DNA of 34,026 nucleotides from assembly GCA_030706015.1 (NCBI GenBank), contig JAUZPI010000047.1, positions 1-34,026 on the forward strand, in the 5' to 3' direction. The stretch's first letter is position 1. Each line of letters starts with the position of its first letter. Origin of the DNA: Bacillota bacterium. GTDB taxonomy: Bacteria; Bacillota; Clostridia; Clostridiales; Clostridiaceae. The position numbers were made by a program, and so were the translations under genes. Below the pieces are notes generated by a model. The model saw only the letters and a program-made list of their open reading frames with translations. It did no database searches and was not told the origin of the DNA. Positions 24,657-33,110 of the stretch are shown here, piece after piece.

Positions 24657-25989
24657 ATATTTCCTCACCTACAAGTGAGAATGAATTAGCTTTTGTTATT
24701 TTTACCATTGCTAATTCTCCTATTTTTTTTAAGTTTCCCGAAAAATTTACAAGTTTGCCAGTTCTAGTTCTTCCCATTAGTTTATTCTCATCATTTTTAC
24801 TAGTACCTTCTACAAGAACTTCAACTATTCTTCCTTCATAACACTTGTTCTTCTTAGCACAAATTTCATTAACAGTCTCTACTAATCTATTGAATCTATC
24901 ATGTTTTACTTCATCTGTAATCTGTTCTTCCATTTCAAAAGCTGGAGTACCTTTTCTTTTGGAATAGATGAAAGTAAAAGCAGAATCATATTCTACTTCT
25001 TTTACAAGACTCAAAGTATACTGAAAGTCTTGTTCTGTTTCACCAGGAAAACCAATAATTATATCAGTTGTTAATGCTACATCAGGTATAGCTTTCTTTA
25101 TCTTATGTATTAGCTCAAGATACTGTTCTCTACTGTAACTTCTGTTCATTTTTTTCAAAAGATTTGTTGAACCGCATTGTACCGGTAAATGAATATGTTC
25201 ACATACTTTATTGCATTCGGCAACAGCTGCAATCACGTCATCAGTTAAATCCTTTGGATGAGAAGTCATAAATCTAATTCTTTCTAGACCTTCAATCTTA
25301 TTAATTCTTCTTAATAAATCAGCAAAAGTCATTTGTGGATTCAGGCTTTTACCATAGGAATTAACGTTTTGGCCGAGGAGAGTAATTTCTTTGTAGCCTT
25401 TTGAAATCAAATCAATAATTTCATTTTCAATATCCTCAGGTTTTCTGCTTCTTTCTCTTCCTCTAACGTAAGGAACTATGCAATAAGTACAGAAATTATT
25501 GCAGCCGTACATAATTGTAACAAAAGCTTTAATATTACTTTCTCTATCTACTGGAAGTCCTTCAACTATTCCTTCTTCTTTATCCCAAATCTCTAGTATA
25601 GATTTACCTTCTTGCTTAACCATGTTTAAATATTCTGGGAACTTATATGAATTATGAGTTCCGAAGATTATATCTACAAAAGGAAACTTTTTCAATATAT
25701 CTTGAGCCATTCCTTCTTGCTGCATCATACAACCGCAAATAGCTATAATTAAATTTGGATTTTTTTCTTTTAATTTTTTTAGGGCACCCAAATTTCCATA
25801 AACCTTCAACTCTGCATTTTCTCTAACGCAGCATGTGTTAAAAATTATAATACTAGCCTCGTTTTTTTCTTCTGTTTTTTCATAGCCAATTCTTTTAAGC
25901 ATACCAGATAGTTTTTCGGAATCCTCCTCATTCATCTGACATCCCCAAGTTTCTATATAATATTTCAAATTATTCATATTAGGCATCAT
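24655..25989 (-). CDS. miaB: tRNA-2-methylthio-N6-dimethylallyladenosine synthase
   Basis: Radical-SAM methylthiotransferase that converts i6A37 (made by MiaA) to ms2i6A37. It is 444 residues. The N-terminal UPF0004 domain has the cluster cysteines Cys17 (TWGCQMN), NTCCVRE and CGCMMQ. The radical SAM motif is YGCNNFCTYC (Cys163, Cys167, Cys170). A C-terminal TRAM domain includes GRIVEVLVEG and GRTRTGKLVNF. AAGGAG lies four bases before ATG 25989 and seven before ATG 25986, so the second ATG may be the one used. It precedes mutS in the same direction but ends in its own terminator. Confidence 0.97.
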   Translation of the reverse strand: MMPNMNNLKYYIETWGCQMNEEDSEKLSGMLKRIGYEKTEEKNEASIIIFNTCCVRENAELKVYGNLGALKKLKEKNPNLIIAICGCMMQQEGMAQDILKKFPFVDIIFGTHNSYKFPEYLNMVKQEGKSILEIWDKEEGIVEGLPVDRESNIKAFVTIMYGCNNFCTYCIVPYVRGRERSRKPEDIENEIIDLISKGYKEITLLGQNVNSYGKSLNPQMTFADLLRRINKIEGLERIRFMTSHPKDLTDDVIAAVAECNKVCEHIHLPVQCGSTNLLKKMNRSYSREQYLELIHKIKKAIPDVALTTDIIIGFPGETEQDFQYTLSLVKEVEYDSAFTFIYSKRKGTPAFEMEEQITDEVKHDRFNRLVETVNEICAKKNKCYEGRIVEVLVEGTSKNDENKLMGRTRTGKLVNFSGNLKKIGELAMVKITKANSFSLVGEEI

Positions 25990-26167
25990 AATTCTCCTTT
26001 TCTAAAATTAACACTATTTCATATTATATAAAATTTGAAGAGAATTTTAAAGATAATTATGAATATAATATTATTTTTTCATAAAAATAATATTGAATAT
26101 AAAAAACTTAAAATGTGGGATAAAATCTTCCGATTAGGGGCAAACTAAATAAAAGGAGGGATTTATT

Positions 26168-26314
26168 ATGTATGATGCTAAGGAAAAAGAAAATGATAAG
26201 GAAAGCTTAAGATGCCAATGTATAGCAGACAGAGGATATTTTAAGAAAATGCCAGATGGCAACCTATTAACTGTAAAGTCATCACAAATTCCGGTTGAAA
26301 ACGTTTTGAAATGA
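26168..26314 (+). CDS. Small protein of unknown function (48 residues)
   Basis: A short gene with a textbook ribosome site (AAAAGGAGGG, seven bases before the ATG) and its own downstream hairpin. The product is hydrophilic. It begins with a Lys/Glu-rich stretch, then RCQCIADRGYFKKMPDGN and ends SSQIPVENVLK. A Cys-x-Cys pair and the compact middle could form a small metal site; this is speculation. It is divergent from miaB (178 bases) and convergent with the GNAT gene. I do not recognise a family. Confidence 0.65.
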   Translation: MYDAKEKENDKESLRCQCIADRGYFKKMPDGNLLTVKSSQIPVENVLK

Positions 26315-26336
26315 AATTATTTTATGAAAATTAAAA

Positions 26337-26355
26337 ACCCCTACAAAATAGGGGT
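26337..26355. terminator. Shared terminator of the small gene and the GNAT gene
   Basis: 7-bp stem ACCCCTA (26337-26343) / TAGGGGT (26349-26355), loop CAAAA. T-rich DNA follows on both strands (GCTTTTAC on plus, TTTTTAATTTTC on minus). The stop codon of the minus-strand GNAT gene lies in the stem. Confidence 0.85.
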
Positions 26356-27222
26356 GCTTTTACATATTTCCCAAAGGGAAGTTTTAGAATAAACACTAAA
26401 GCCAAAGGATCTATATAAATTGAGAGCAATCTGGTTATCAGAGTTAACTTTGATTAATACCTTATTAAAATTGTTTGATTTCAATATATTTAGCAAGTGT
26501 GCTAATAATTGTTTACCATAACCTTTACCTTGATATTCTTTCAATATACCAAAGTTAACAATGGTAGGCATATTGTTCTCGATTATTATTTGACCATATC
26601 CGATATATTTACCTTTTCTTGTTATAAATACAGCCCCTTCATCGTAGTAATAATTCTGCGCTTCATCATAGTATATATCTTCCAAGTATAAGGGGATTCT
26701 ATCTTCTTTTTCAAAAACTTCATTTTGAATTTTGCATCTTATTTCTTCATCTTTACCTCTATTTAACCTTTTAAAACTAATATCTCCATCTATGGAGTAC
26801 GTATTAAAAGGTTCAAGACTAGAATACATGGATAATGTACAGGATTTATTTGCAAACCCAATAGCTTTTAGAACTGACGTATTTTCATTTTTATCTTCAC
26901 ATAGGTAAGTTAAAGTTGATGAAATATCTAAGGAAGATAAAAGGCTTTTGTAACACTCTACTTCGTTATCACAGTTCTCAACGCTCATTGAATTAATTGA
27001 ATAATTGTGTTCGCTGGTTTTGTTAGCCCATATATATCCGATATAATTCTCTTCATTTTTAAGGAGATTTACATTTCTGCGAATTGCAATCTTTTTTAGA
27101 AAGCTTAATTCATCATATATTTTGAAGAAATCCTCATTTAAACTATTAAACTTAATTCTATTAGCATTAAGAAGCTTAAAGTCAGAAAGATTTTTATTAG
27201 TTAGTTTCACACTTTTATACAT
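26341..27222 (-). CDS. GNAT-family N-acetyltransferase, two-domain type
   Basis: Predicted acetyl-CoA-dependent acyltransferase of 293 residues. The C-terminal half (about 145-290) is a clear GNAT domain: IVNFGILKEYQGKGYGKQLL holds the acetyl-CoA P-loop (Gln231-Gly-Lys-Gly-Tyr-Gly), followed by VNSDNQIALNLYRSFGF. The N-terminal half lacks the P-loop and is probably a degenerate second GNAT domain, as in other tandem GNAT proteins. The substrate is unknown. It lies 45 bases downstream of the CotS-like gene on the same strand, so the two may form an operon. Confidence 0.88.
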   Translation of the reverse strand: MYKSVKLTNKNLSDFKLLNANRIKFNSLNEDFFKIYDELSFLKKIAIRRNVNLLKNEENYIGYIWANKTSEHNYSINSMSVENCDNEVECYKSLLSSLDISSTLTYLCEDKNENTSVLKAIGFANKSCTLSMYSSLEPFNTYSIDGDISFKRLNRGKDEEIRCKIQNEVFEKEDRIPLYLEDIYYDEAQNYYYDEGAVFITRKGKYIGYGQIIIENNMPTIVNFGILKEYQGKGYGKQLLAHLLNILKSNNFNKVLIKVNSDNQIALNLYRSFGFSVYSKTSLWEICKSTPIL

Positions 27223-27267
27223 AACTATCCTCTAAAAATTTATAATTTTAAACTAATTAGATTATAT

Positions 27268-28326
27268 TTAAGCATTATAGATATCAATGTACTTTACATA
27301 TTCCTCTATAAAAGTTTGTTGTTTTTCATCATAATCTATAAGCTTCTTTAGCTTGTGCATGTATTTTGATTCACTCCAGTTTTTATGCTTAATATATCTT
27401 TTTCTACCAAGCTTCCAAAATTTATGAGGATAGATTATTAATGCAAGCATTACTTCTAATTCATTTTTGCTAAGTTTATTTATGGAGCAATAGGCCTCTA
27501 TAAGCAGCTTAGCCTTAGAGAAATCCCAATTATATTCTTTTTTAAACATAAGTCTTCTTATAAGTTTACCTAAGTCTGTGATTTGCAAATCTATAATGAT
27601 ACTATCCAGGTCAATAATATAATATTGACCGCCCTTTTTTATTATGTTTTGATAGTAAAAACTATCATGACATATGGTTTTATGATTTACTGCTTCTCTT
27701 GATAACCGATAATATTGGGAATTATTGAGGTAAGCAAGAGCTAATTGACACCTATTATAGAATATATCCATATTTTTTTCATACAATTCATCAAATTGAT
27801 TACGAATTTTTTTTTGACTCATAATCCTTTTGTATTTTTCTAAGTCATTGATACCATCTTTAAATATCTTTGACCAATTTTTTAGATTGTTTCTAATCCT
27901 TAAATTTTTGGTGTCAATTTTTTTTGCACAGTTATGAAAGTGGGCAAGTAATTTAATACAATTGATTGCTTCATTAAAATCGCTTAGTGAGCATTCCTCA
28001 CCATCAATCCATTCAGTAGCATAAAAAAACCAGCCATGGTACTTTACAAATAGAGCTCCATGTATAGTCTTTATATACTGCGGAGTATTGTTAAATCCAA
28101 CCGAATATAAGTTATCCACTAAAATGCTGCCATTTCTGGGTTTTTCCTTACCATGACGCATTCTTTTTAAGCAAATATATGAATTGCTTGTTTGTATCTT
28201 ATAGGCACTTCTGGCTTTTGATATTTTTACTGGTTTAATATCATATTCACTTAAAATTTTATTAACTATCTGTTCTTCTTTTTCAGTTAATTCGTCATTC
28301 AATTTAAGAATTCTAGAATTCTTCAA
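27268..28326 (-). CDS. CotS-family spore coat protein (kinase-fold)
   Basis: 352 residues with a protein kinase/aminoglycoside phosphotransferase fold of the CotS/YsxE group, which are spore coat proteins in bacilli. Visible are KIQTSNSYICLKRMR (strand with the ATP-site lysine), GWFFYATEWIDGEEC, the catalytic-loop-like CHDSFYYQNII (His220, Asp221) and YYIIDLDSI (Asp239), which would bind metal in an active kinase. Whether it phosphorylates anything is unknown. The basic C-terminal region (KLGRKRYIKHKNWSESKYM) is typical of the group. The ribosome site lies in AGGGAGGAAATATAG before the ATG. Expression in sporulation would be expected. Confidence 0.88.
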   Translation of the reverse strand: MKNSRILKLNDELTEKEEQIVNKILSEYDIKPVKISKARSAYKIQTSNSYICLKRMRHGKEKPRNGSILVDNLYSVGFNNTPQYIKTIHGALFVKYHGWFFYATEWIDGEECSLSDFNEAINCIKLLAHFHNCAKKIDTKNLRIRNNLKNWSKIFKDGINDLEKYKRIMSQKKIRNQFDELYEKNMDIFYNRCQLALAYLNNSQYYRLSREAVNHKTICHDSFYYQNIIKKGGQYYIIDLDSIIIDLQITDLGKLIRRLMFKKEYNWDFSKAKLLIEAYCSINKLSKNELEVMLALIIYPHKFWKLGRKRYIKHKNWSESKYMHKLKKLIDYDEKQQTFIEEYVKYIDIYNA

Positions 28327-28430
28327 CTATATTTCCTCCCTACCCTTACCCAATATAAAGTATATTAGTCATACTAAATAAATATGAACTATTACACAAA
28401 AAAGAGTAAAGATAGGAATTGATACTTAAA

Positions 28431-28808
28431 TTATTCTTCACCTTTAACTGATACAGGATGATCAAAAATACCTCTTTTTACCTCTGATGCTGTCATACTT
28501 GTTGCTTTTAAATATTCTGTCATATAATTACATGCGTCCCAAGGATTTATCCTATCTCCACAAGTAAATACATCGACAGCAGCATATCCTAATTCTGGCC
28601 AAGTATGTATAGTTAAATGCGATTCTGAGATTATAACCACTCCACTAACACCTTGAGGACTAAATTTATGAAAAGTTACTTCTCTTACTTCAGCACCTGC
28701 TTTAAGTGCAGACTCCACCATTATCTTTTCTATTTCATCCTTATCATTTAATAAACTTTGATCACAGCCGTAAATTTCGGCTAATATATGTCGTCCTAAT
28801 GCATTCAA
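28431..28808 (-). CDS. speD: S-adenosylmethionine decarboxylase proenzyme (prokaryotic type)
   Basis: Makes decarboxylated AdoMet, the aminopropyl donor for spermidine synthesis. It is 125 residues, the short class 1B form. The chain self-cleaves between Glu62 and Ser63 in IISESHLTIHTWPE, and Ser63 becomes the pyruvoyl cofactor; His68 and Cys83 (FTCGDRINPW) are the usual catalytic residues. The start is a TTG at 28808 (AGGA about eight bases upstream), which gives the standard MNALGRHILAE N-terminus. No speE is adjacent in the window. A far stronger ribosome site and two hairpins lie in the leader (see leader entry). Confidence 0.96.
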   Translation of the reverse strand: MNALGRHILAEIYGCDQSLLNDKDEIEKIMVESALKAGAEVREVTFHKFSPQGVSGVVIISESHLTIHTWPELGYAAVDVFTCGDRINPWDACNYMTEYLKATSMTASEVKRGIFDHPVSVKGEE

Positions 28809-28817
28809 ATCTATCTT

Positions 28818-28876
28818 CCTGGCCCTTTATCTTAATTTCGGTTAAATTAAGTAAAAAAACCAGGGTTCCACCTCCT
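28818..28876 (-). promoter_or_regulatory. speD: Structured leader of speD with an upstream strong ribosome site
   Basis: On the minus strand AGGAGG (28876-28871) lies 62 bases before the speD TTG and is followed after seven bases by CTG (28863-28861). A CTG frame of 26 codons would overlap the speD start in another phase. Between lie a perfect 8-bp hairpin CTTAATTT-AACCG-AAATTAAG (28851-28831) and an outer CCTGG/CCAGG pairing (28864-28860 with 28822-28818). The layout fits translational control by polyamine or AdoMet status, but this is unproven. Confidence 0.45.
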
Positions 28877-28918
28877 TTTATTATGTTTTTTATTCTTTTA
28901 TTAGTGTATATATTTTGT

Positions 28919-28972
28919 TACATTTAAGAAATGTACTAGATAAAATTTTATCAAAAAAAATTAAAAAGTCAA
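28919..28972 (-). promoter_or_regulatory. speD: speD promoter with two palindromes
   Basis: Minus strand -35 TTGACT (28967-28972), 16-base spacer, -10 TAAAAT (28945-28950). The -10 lies inside the perfect palindrome GATAAAATTTTATC (28939-28952). A second palindrome, TACATTTAAGAAATGTA (28919-28935), covers the expected transcription start, a usual place for a repressor operator. Confidence 0.55.
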
Positions 28973-29028
28973 TTAATAAAAAATACCCTACCGACAAATT
29001 TACTGGCACAAAGTGTTCAAAATAAAAT

Positions 29029-29063
29029 AAAATGCGCATACATACCTATCATATACGCATTTT
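29029..29063 (-). terminator. Terminator of the ispH-rpsA gene
   Basis: 8-bp stem AAAATGCG (29029-29036) / CGCATTTT (29056-29063) plus an inner ATA/TAT. On the minus strand it is followed by TATTTTATTTTG. Confidence 0.78.
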
Positions 29064-29093
29064 ATTAAAATTAGTCGTTAGTCTAGAAGAAAG

Positions 29094-31016
29094 TTAAATT
29101 TCTTCTACCTCTTTAATGCTTAACCCAATCTTTTTGGATTCTATATTTACATCAAGTATTTTTGCTTTGATTTCTTCACCAATCTTTAGAACATCAGATG
29201 GTTTAGCAATTCTCTTATGACTTATTTCGGAGATGTGAACTAAAGCATCTACACCAGGTTCTAATTCAACAAAGGCACCAAAATTAGCAAAACGTACAAC
29301 TTTACCAAGGACCACAGAACCAACTGGATACTTAGTATCAACTGCACTCCATGGGTTATCAGTAAGATGTTTTACGCTTAAGGATATTTTTTTATTTTCT
29401 TTATCTAAATCTAGAATAACAACCTTAATTTTATCGCCTATTTTGAGAACTTCTGATGCTTTGTTTATTCTTCCCCAGGATATTTCTGATACATGAAGTA
29501 ATCCATCCACACCATTTACATCAACAAAAGCACCAAAATCAGTTAATCTTTTTACTTCACCATCAACTATTTGACCTTTTTCAAGGTTTTCCCAAACAGC
29601 TTTATCGTGTAAATCTTTTTCAGCCTTCAACAGCTCTCTTCTTGAAGCAACTATTCTTGTTGTATTTCTCTTTCTGCTCAGTTCTATAATATTAACTTTA
29701 AGTTCTTTTCCGATGTATTCATCTAGATTATTTACGTGAGTCAATTCTATATGGGAAGCAGGGATAAAAACGCGTACGCCTTTATAATTTGCAACTAATC
29801 CACCATTTACAACTTCTTTTACAACTACTTTTATAGGTGTTTTGCTTTCATTAGCCGCTTCAACTTCTTTGTATCCTTCTTCTCTTTCAAGTTCCACTCG
29901 TGATAGAACTACATAGTTATCTTCATTCTTAAGTTTTATTACCTTTGCTTCTATTTCTTGTCCCACAGCAAATATATCTGTTAATTTAACATTTGCATCG
30001 AGTGAAACTTCAGATAAAGGTAATAAACCATCAGCTTTATAACCTATATTTAAGAATGCTTCTTTTTCATTTAGTGATATAATTTCACCTTTGATTACAG
30101 CACCTGTAAATATTTTTTTTTCATTTTCATCCATCATTCTTATTACGTCATTCATTTCTTGGAAATTTTGTTCATCGCTCATCTTTAAAATTGCCTCCTT
30201 TATAATCCAATCAGGTGTAGAAGCTCCAGCTGTAACACCTATTTTTAAGTTGTTTTTATTTTTATAAATTGACTCAGGAATTTCACCTGAATTTTCTACA
30301 TGAATTGTATTTTTACAATTATTCTTGCAAATCTCATTAAGCTTAGTAGTATTAGAGCTGTGGCGACCACCAATAACTACCATAACATCAACATTCTTCG
30401 AAAGTTCAGCTGCTGATTTTTGTCTAACTTCAGTTGCATTACAAATCGTATTCAATGCAACAAATTCTTTACATTGTTTTACAACAGAACTTAATACCTT
30501 TTCCCAATTCTCTTGTTTCTCAGTAGTTTGTGAAACCACACAAATTTTTGCAGGTAATTTACCTAACCCGTCTCCATTTTTCGAAATAATAGCCTTATCA
30601 TCGCACCACCCATTAATTCCAATAACTTCAGGATGAGTAGCATCACCTACTATTAGTATATTATAACCTAAATTATAATATTTCTTTACTTTTTCCTGTA
30701 TCTTAGAAACAAATGGACAGGTAGCATCAATTATAGTTAACTTTTTTTTGTTTAATTTATCAAGTACCTGAGGCGAAATACCGTGAGATCTAATAATTAC
30801 TACATCACCTTCGTTCAAATTTTCTACATTCTCTATTTGAATTGGATATATATCATTTTCTTTAAGATAATTTACAGCATCGTTATTATGTATCAATTGA
30901 CCTAAAGTGTATATTCTTCTATTATTTTGTCTTTTTACGTCAAGAGCAGTATCAACAGCTCTTTTAACTCCAAAACAAAAACCTGCCTTATCCGCAAGCG
31001 TTACAACGTTACCCAA
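29094..31016 (-). CDS. ispH: Fusion of IspH (HMBPP reductase) and ribosomal protein S1-like domains
   Basis: 640 residues. Residues 1 to about 283 are IspH/LytB, the last enzyme of the MEP isoprenoid pathway, reducing HMBPP to IPP and DMAPP. The 4Fe-4S cysteines are Cys14 (AGFCFGVKRA), Cys100 (DATCPFV) and Cys192 (NTICNATEVRQ), with HPEV and the SSNT (RHSSNTTKL) motif. From about residue 301 follow four S1 RNA-binding repeats, for example GQIVDGEVKRLTDFGAFVDV and GSVVLGKVVRFANFGAFVEL, as in ribosomal protein S1 (rpsA). The start is TTG 31016, with AGAGGTGA upstream. This fusion is a known arrangement in clostridia. It begins 20 bases after cmk ends, so the genes form an operon. Cmk next to rpsA is a widely conserved pair. 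Confidence 0.96.
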   Translation of the reverse strand: MGNVVTLADKAGFCFGVKRAVDTALDVKRQNNRRIYTLGQLIHNNDAVNYLKENDIYPIQIENVENLNEGDVVIIRSHGISPQVLDKLNKKKLTIIDATCPFVSKIQEKVKKYYNLGYNILIVGDATHPEVIGINGWCDDKAIISKNGDGLGKLPAKICVVSQTTEKQENWEKVLSSVVKQCKEFVALNTICNATEVRQKSAAELSKNVDVMVVIGGRHSSNTTKLNEICKNNCKNTIHVENSGEIPESIYKNKNNLKIGVTAGASTPDWIIKEAILKMSDEQNFQEMNDVIRMMDENEKKIFTGAVIKGEIISLNEKEAFLNIGYKADGLLPLSEVSLDANVKLTDIFAVGQEIEAKVIKLKNEDNYVVLSRVELEREEGYKEVEAANESKTPIKVVVKEVVNGGLVANYKGVRVFIPASHIELTHVNNLDEYIGKELKVNIIELSRKRNTTRIVASRRELLKAEKDLHDKAVWENLEKGQIVDGEVKRLTDFGAFVDVNGVDGLLHVSEISWGRINKASEVLKIGDKIKVVILDLDKENKKISLSVKHLTDNPWSAVDTKYPVGSVVLGKVVRFANFGAFVELEPGVDALVHISEISHKRIAKPSDVLKIGEEIKAKILDVNIESKKIGLSIKEVEEI

Positions 31017-31036
31017 GTAATCTTCACCTCTAATTA

Positions 31037-31711
31037 TTATTTTGAAACATTATTAAGTGTAGTTGTTATATAATTTGCCATTGTATCAACAACCTGCTCA
31101 ATAGTAAGGTTGGAAGAATCTAATTCCACTGCATCCTCAGCCTTTACTAACGGACTTACTTCTCTATGAGAGTCAATAAAGTCTCTTTTAATTATATCAC
31201 TTAAAATTGAATCGTAGTTAACATCGAGTCCTTTAGCTATTAATTCATTGAATCTTCTTTTAGCTCTTTCTTCTGGAGAAGCAGTTAAAAAGAATTTAAA
31301 GGCCGCATTTTTTAAGACAACAGTACCTATATCTCTTCCATCCATAACAACATTATATTTGTTTGACATTTGTTGTTGAAGCTTTACCAGACGTTGTCTA
31401 ATTTCTGGTATAGCAGCATACTGAGATACATTTTGGCTTATAAATGGATCGTTAATATAATCTGTAACATCTTCACCATTAACAATTAATCTATCACTGT
31501 TAAAATGCATTTCCAGGCTATCAGTTAATAAACACAATTTTTCAATATCTTCAGCCTTTATATTATTATTCATTGCCTTTAAGGCTATGGTTCTATACAT
31601 TGCACCAGTGTTAATGTACATTAAACCAAATCGGTTAGACAGTAGTTTTGCTATTGTGCTTTTTCCAGCACCAGCAGGTCCATCGATTGCCACTGAAAAA
31701 TTCAATTGCAC
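31037..31711 (-). CDS. cmk: Cytidylate kinase
   Basis: Phosphorylates CMP and dCMP for nucleic acid and lipid precursor supply. It is 224 residues. The P-loop IDGPAGAGKSTIA lies near residues 9-21, followed by YINTGAMYRTIALKA, the CMP-binding insert, and VMDGRDIGTVVLKNA. ERAKRRFNEL and IIKRDFIDSHREVSPL complete the family pattern. The start may be GTG 31711 or TTG 31705. The TTG has GGAG five bases upstream and gives MNFSVAIDGPAGAGKS, so it is a serious alternative. It is followed 20 bases later by ispH-rpsA. Confidence 0.96.
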   Translation of the reverse strand: MQLNFSVAIDGPAGAGKSTIAKLLSNRFGLMYINTGAMYRTIALKAMNNNIKAEDIEKLCLLTDSLEMHFNSDRLIVNGEDVTDYINDPFISQNVSQYAAIPEIRQRLVKLQQQMSNKYNVVMDGRDIGTVVLKNAAFKFFLTASPEERAKRRFNELIAKGLDVNYDSILSDIIKRDFIDSHREVSPLVKAEDAVELDSSNLTIEQVVDTMANYITTTLNNVSK

Positions 31712-31813
31712 TCCGCCTTTCTTTATGTAAATACATAATCATTTAATATATTCTATATTAACCTATAAAATCCTTTAAAATTTCTACAAATTATTTAGGT
31801 ATTCTAAGTTTTT

Positions 31814-33034
31814 TTAAAATCCTAGATTAAAACCAGCAGTATAACCTGTAGAAATTGCTATTTGTATGTTGAACCCCCCTGTATAAGCATCTACATCTAT
31901 AACTTCTCCACCAAAATATAAGTTATTTATTATCTTTGATTTCATAGTAGATGGATCTATCTCCCGCGTATCCACACCCCCAGCAGTAACTATTGCTTCT
32001 TGTATAGGTCTTAACCCCTTTATTTTTAACCTAAAATGTTGAATTAAATCAATTAAAGCTCTTCTTTCTTCTCTTGTAATGGAGTTTACTTTTTTATTTT
32101 CATCAATTTCTGATAGCTTTATTACCACATCAATAAGCTTTTTTGGAAGAAGCTCATCCAATGAGTTTTTAAAAGCTTTATTTGAAAATTTAGTAAAGTC
32201 TTTTTGAAGTCTTATATCTAGTGCTTCATAGCTTAAAGCAGGCTTTAGATTAATTTCTGCAATCAAATCCTTGCTATTGTTTACTAATCTGCTTCCACTA
32301 AGTACAATAGGACCAGATAAACCAAAGTGTGTAAACAGCATCTCACCAAAATTTTTATAAACTGTTTTTTTGCCGGATTTAATGCTAAACTCAACATTTT
32401 TTAGTGATAAACCCTGTAATTCTTTTATCCATTCTTCTTTAACCTCAATAGGAACTAGAGAAGGCATCGGATCAATTATAGTATGCCCTAAATCTTTGGA
32501 AAATTTATATCCGTCGCCAGTAGACCCTGTTTGTGGATAGGATAAGCCGCCGGTGCACAGGATGAAATAATCTCCTTTAATAACTCTGCCATCCTGAAGG
32601 AGAACACTTTCAATACTGTTATTTTTTTTTACAAGCTTTTTAACCGATGAATTTAATAGTATTTTTACAAATCTATTGTCTAATTCTCTTTTAAAAGCAC
32701 TAATTATATCAGAAGATTTATCTGATTCAGGGAAAACTCTATCTCCTCTTTCTATCTTTAATTTTACTCCAAGCTTATTAAAAAAATTCATAGTATCTTC
32801 ATTAGTAAAGGAGTATAGAGGACTGTATAGAAAGTTTGAATTACCTGGAATATTGTCAAAGAATTCACTTATATCCTTTGCATTTGTTATATTGCACCTT
32901 CCTTTTCCTGTGATAAAAAGTTTTTTACCTAGTTTTTCATTCTTCTCAATTAAAATTACTTCATGTTTTGCAGCTGCAGAAATAGCAGCCATCATTCCTG
33001 CAGGGCCACCACCAATTACAACAACTAAAGACAT
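31814..33034 (-). CDS. NAD(P)/FAD-dependent oxidoreductase, HI0933/BaiN-like family
   Basis: Flavoprotein of 406 residues. The dinucleotide-binding motif GGGPAGMMAAISAA opens the protein. The family signature KLGKKLFITGKGRCNITN follows, and later FGLSGPIVL, GGVDTREIDPSTMKSKI and the C-terminal FAD contact GEVIDVDAYTGGFNIQIAISTGY. Members include BaiN, which reduces bile acid intermediates, but most have no known substrate, so only the family is assigned. The ribosome site is AGAGGTG about seven bases before the ATG. It is upstream of cmk with a gap of 102 bases in which I see nothing. Confidence 0.92.
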   Translation of the reverse strand: MSLVVVIGGGPAGMMAAISAAAKHEVILIEKNEKLGKKLFITGKGRCNITNAKDISEFFDNIPGNSNFLYSPLYSFTNEDTMNFFNKLGVKLKIERGDRVFPESDKSSDIISAFKRELDNRFVKILLNSSVKKLVKKNNSIESVLLQDGRVIKGDYFILCTGGLSYPQTGSTGDGYKFSKDLGHTIIDPMPSLVPIEVKEEWIKELQGLSLKNVEFSIKSGKKTVYKNFGEMLFTHFGLSGPIVLSGSRLVNNSKDLIAEINLKPALSYEALDIRLQKDFTKFSNKAFKNSLDELLPKKLIDVVIKLSEIDENKKVNSITREERRALIDLIQHFRLKIKGLRPIQEAIVTAGGVDTREIDPSTMKSKIINNLYFGGEVIDVDAYTGGFNIQIAISTGYTAGFNLGF

Positions 33035-33087
33035 TGATTTGCACCTCTATTCTTTTCTTATTCTATTCTCTAATTTATAAAAAATAA

Positions 33088-33110
33088 AAAAGTAGGATAA
33101 CCCTACTTTT
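33088..33110 (-). terminator. Terminator of the RpiR-type gene, overlapping its stop codon
   Basis: 9-bp stem AAAAGTAGG (33088-33096) / CCTACTTTT (33102-33110). On the minus strand it ends with TTTTTTATTTTTTAT. The stop codon of the gene (33109-33111) overlaps the stem. Confidence 0.85.
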
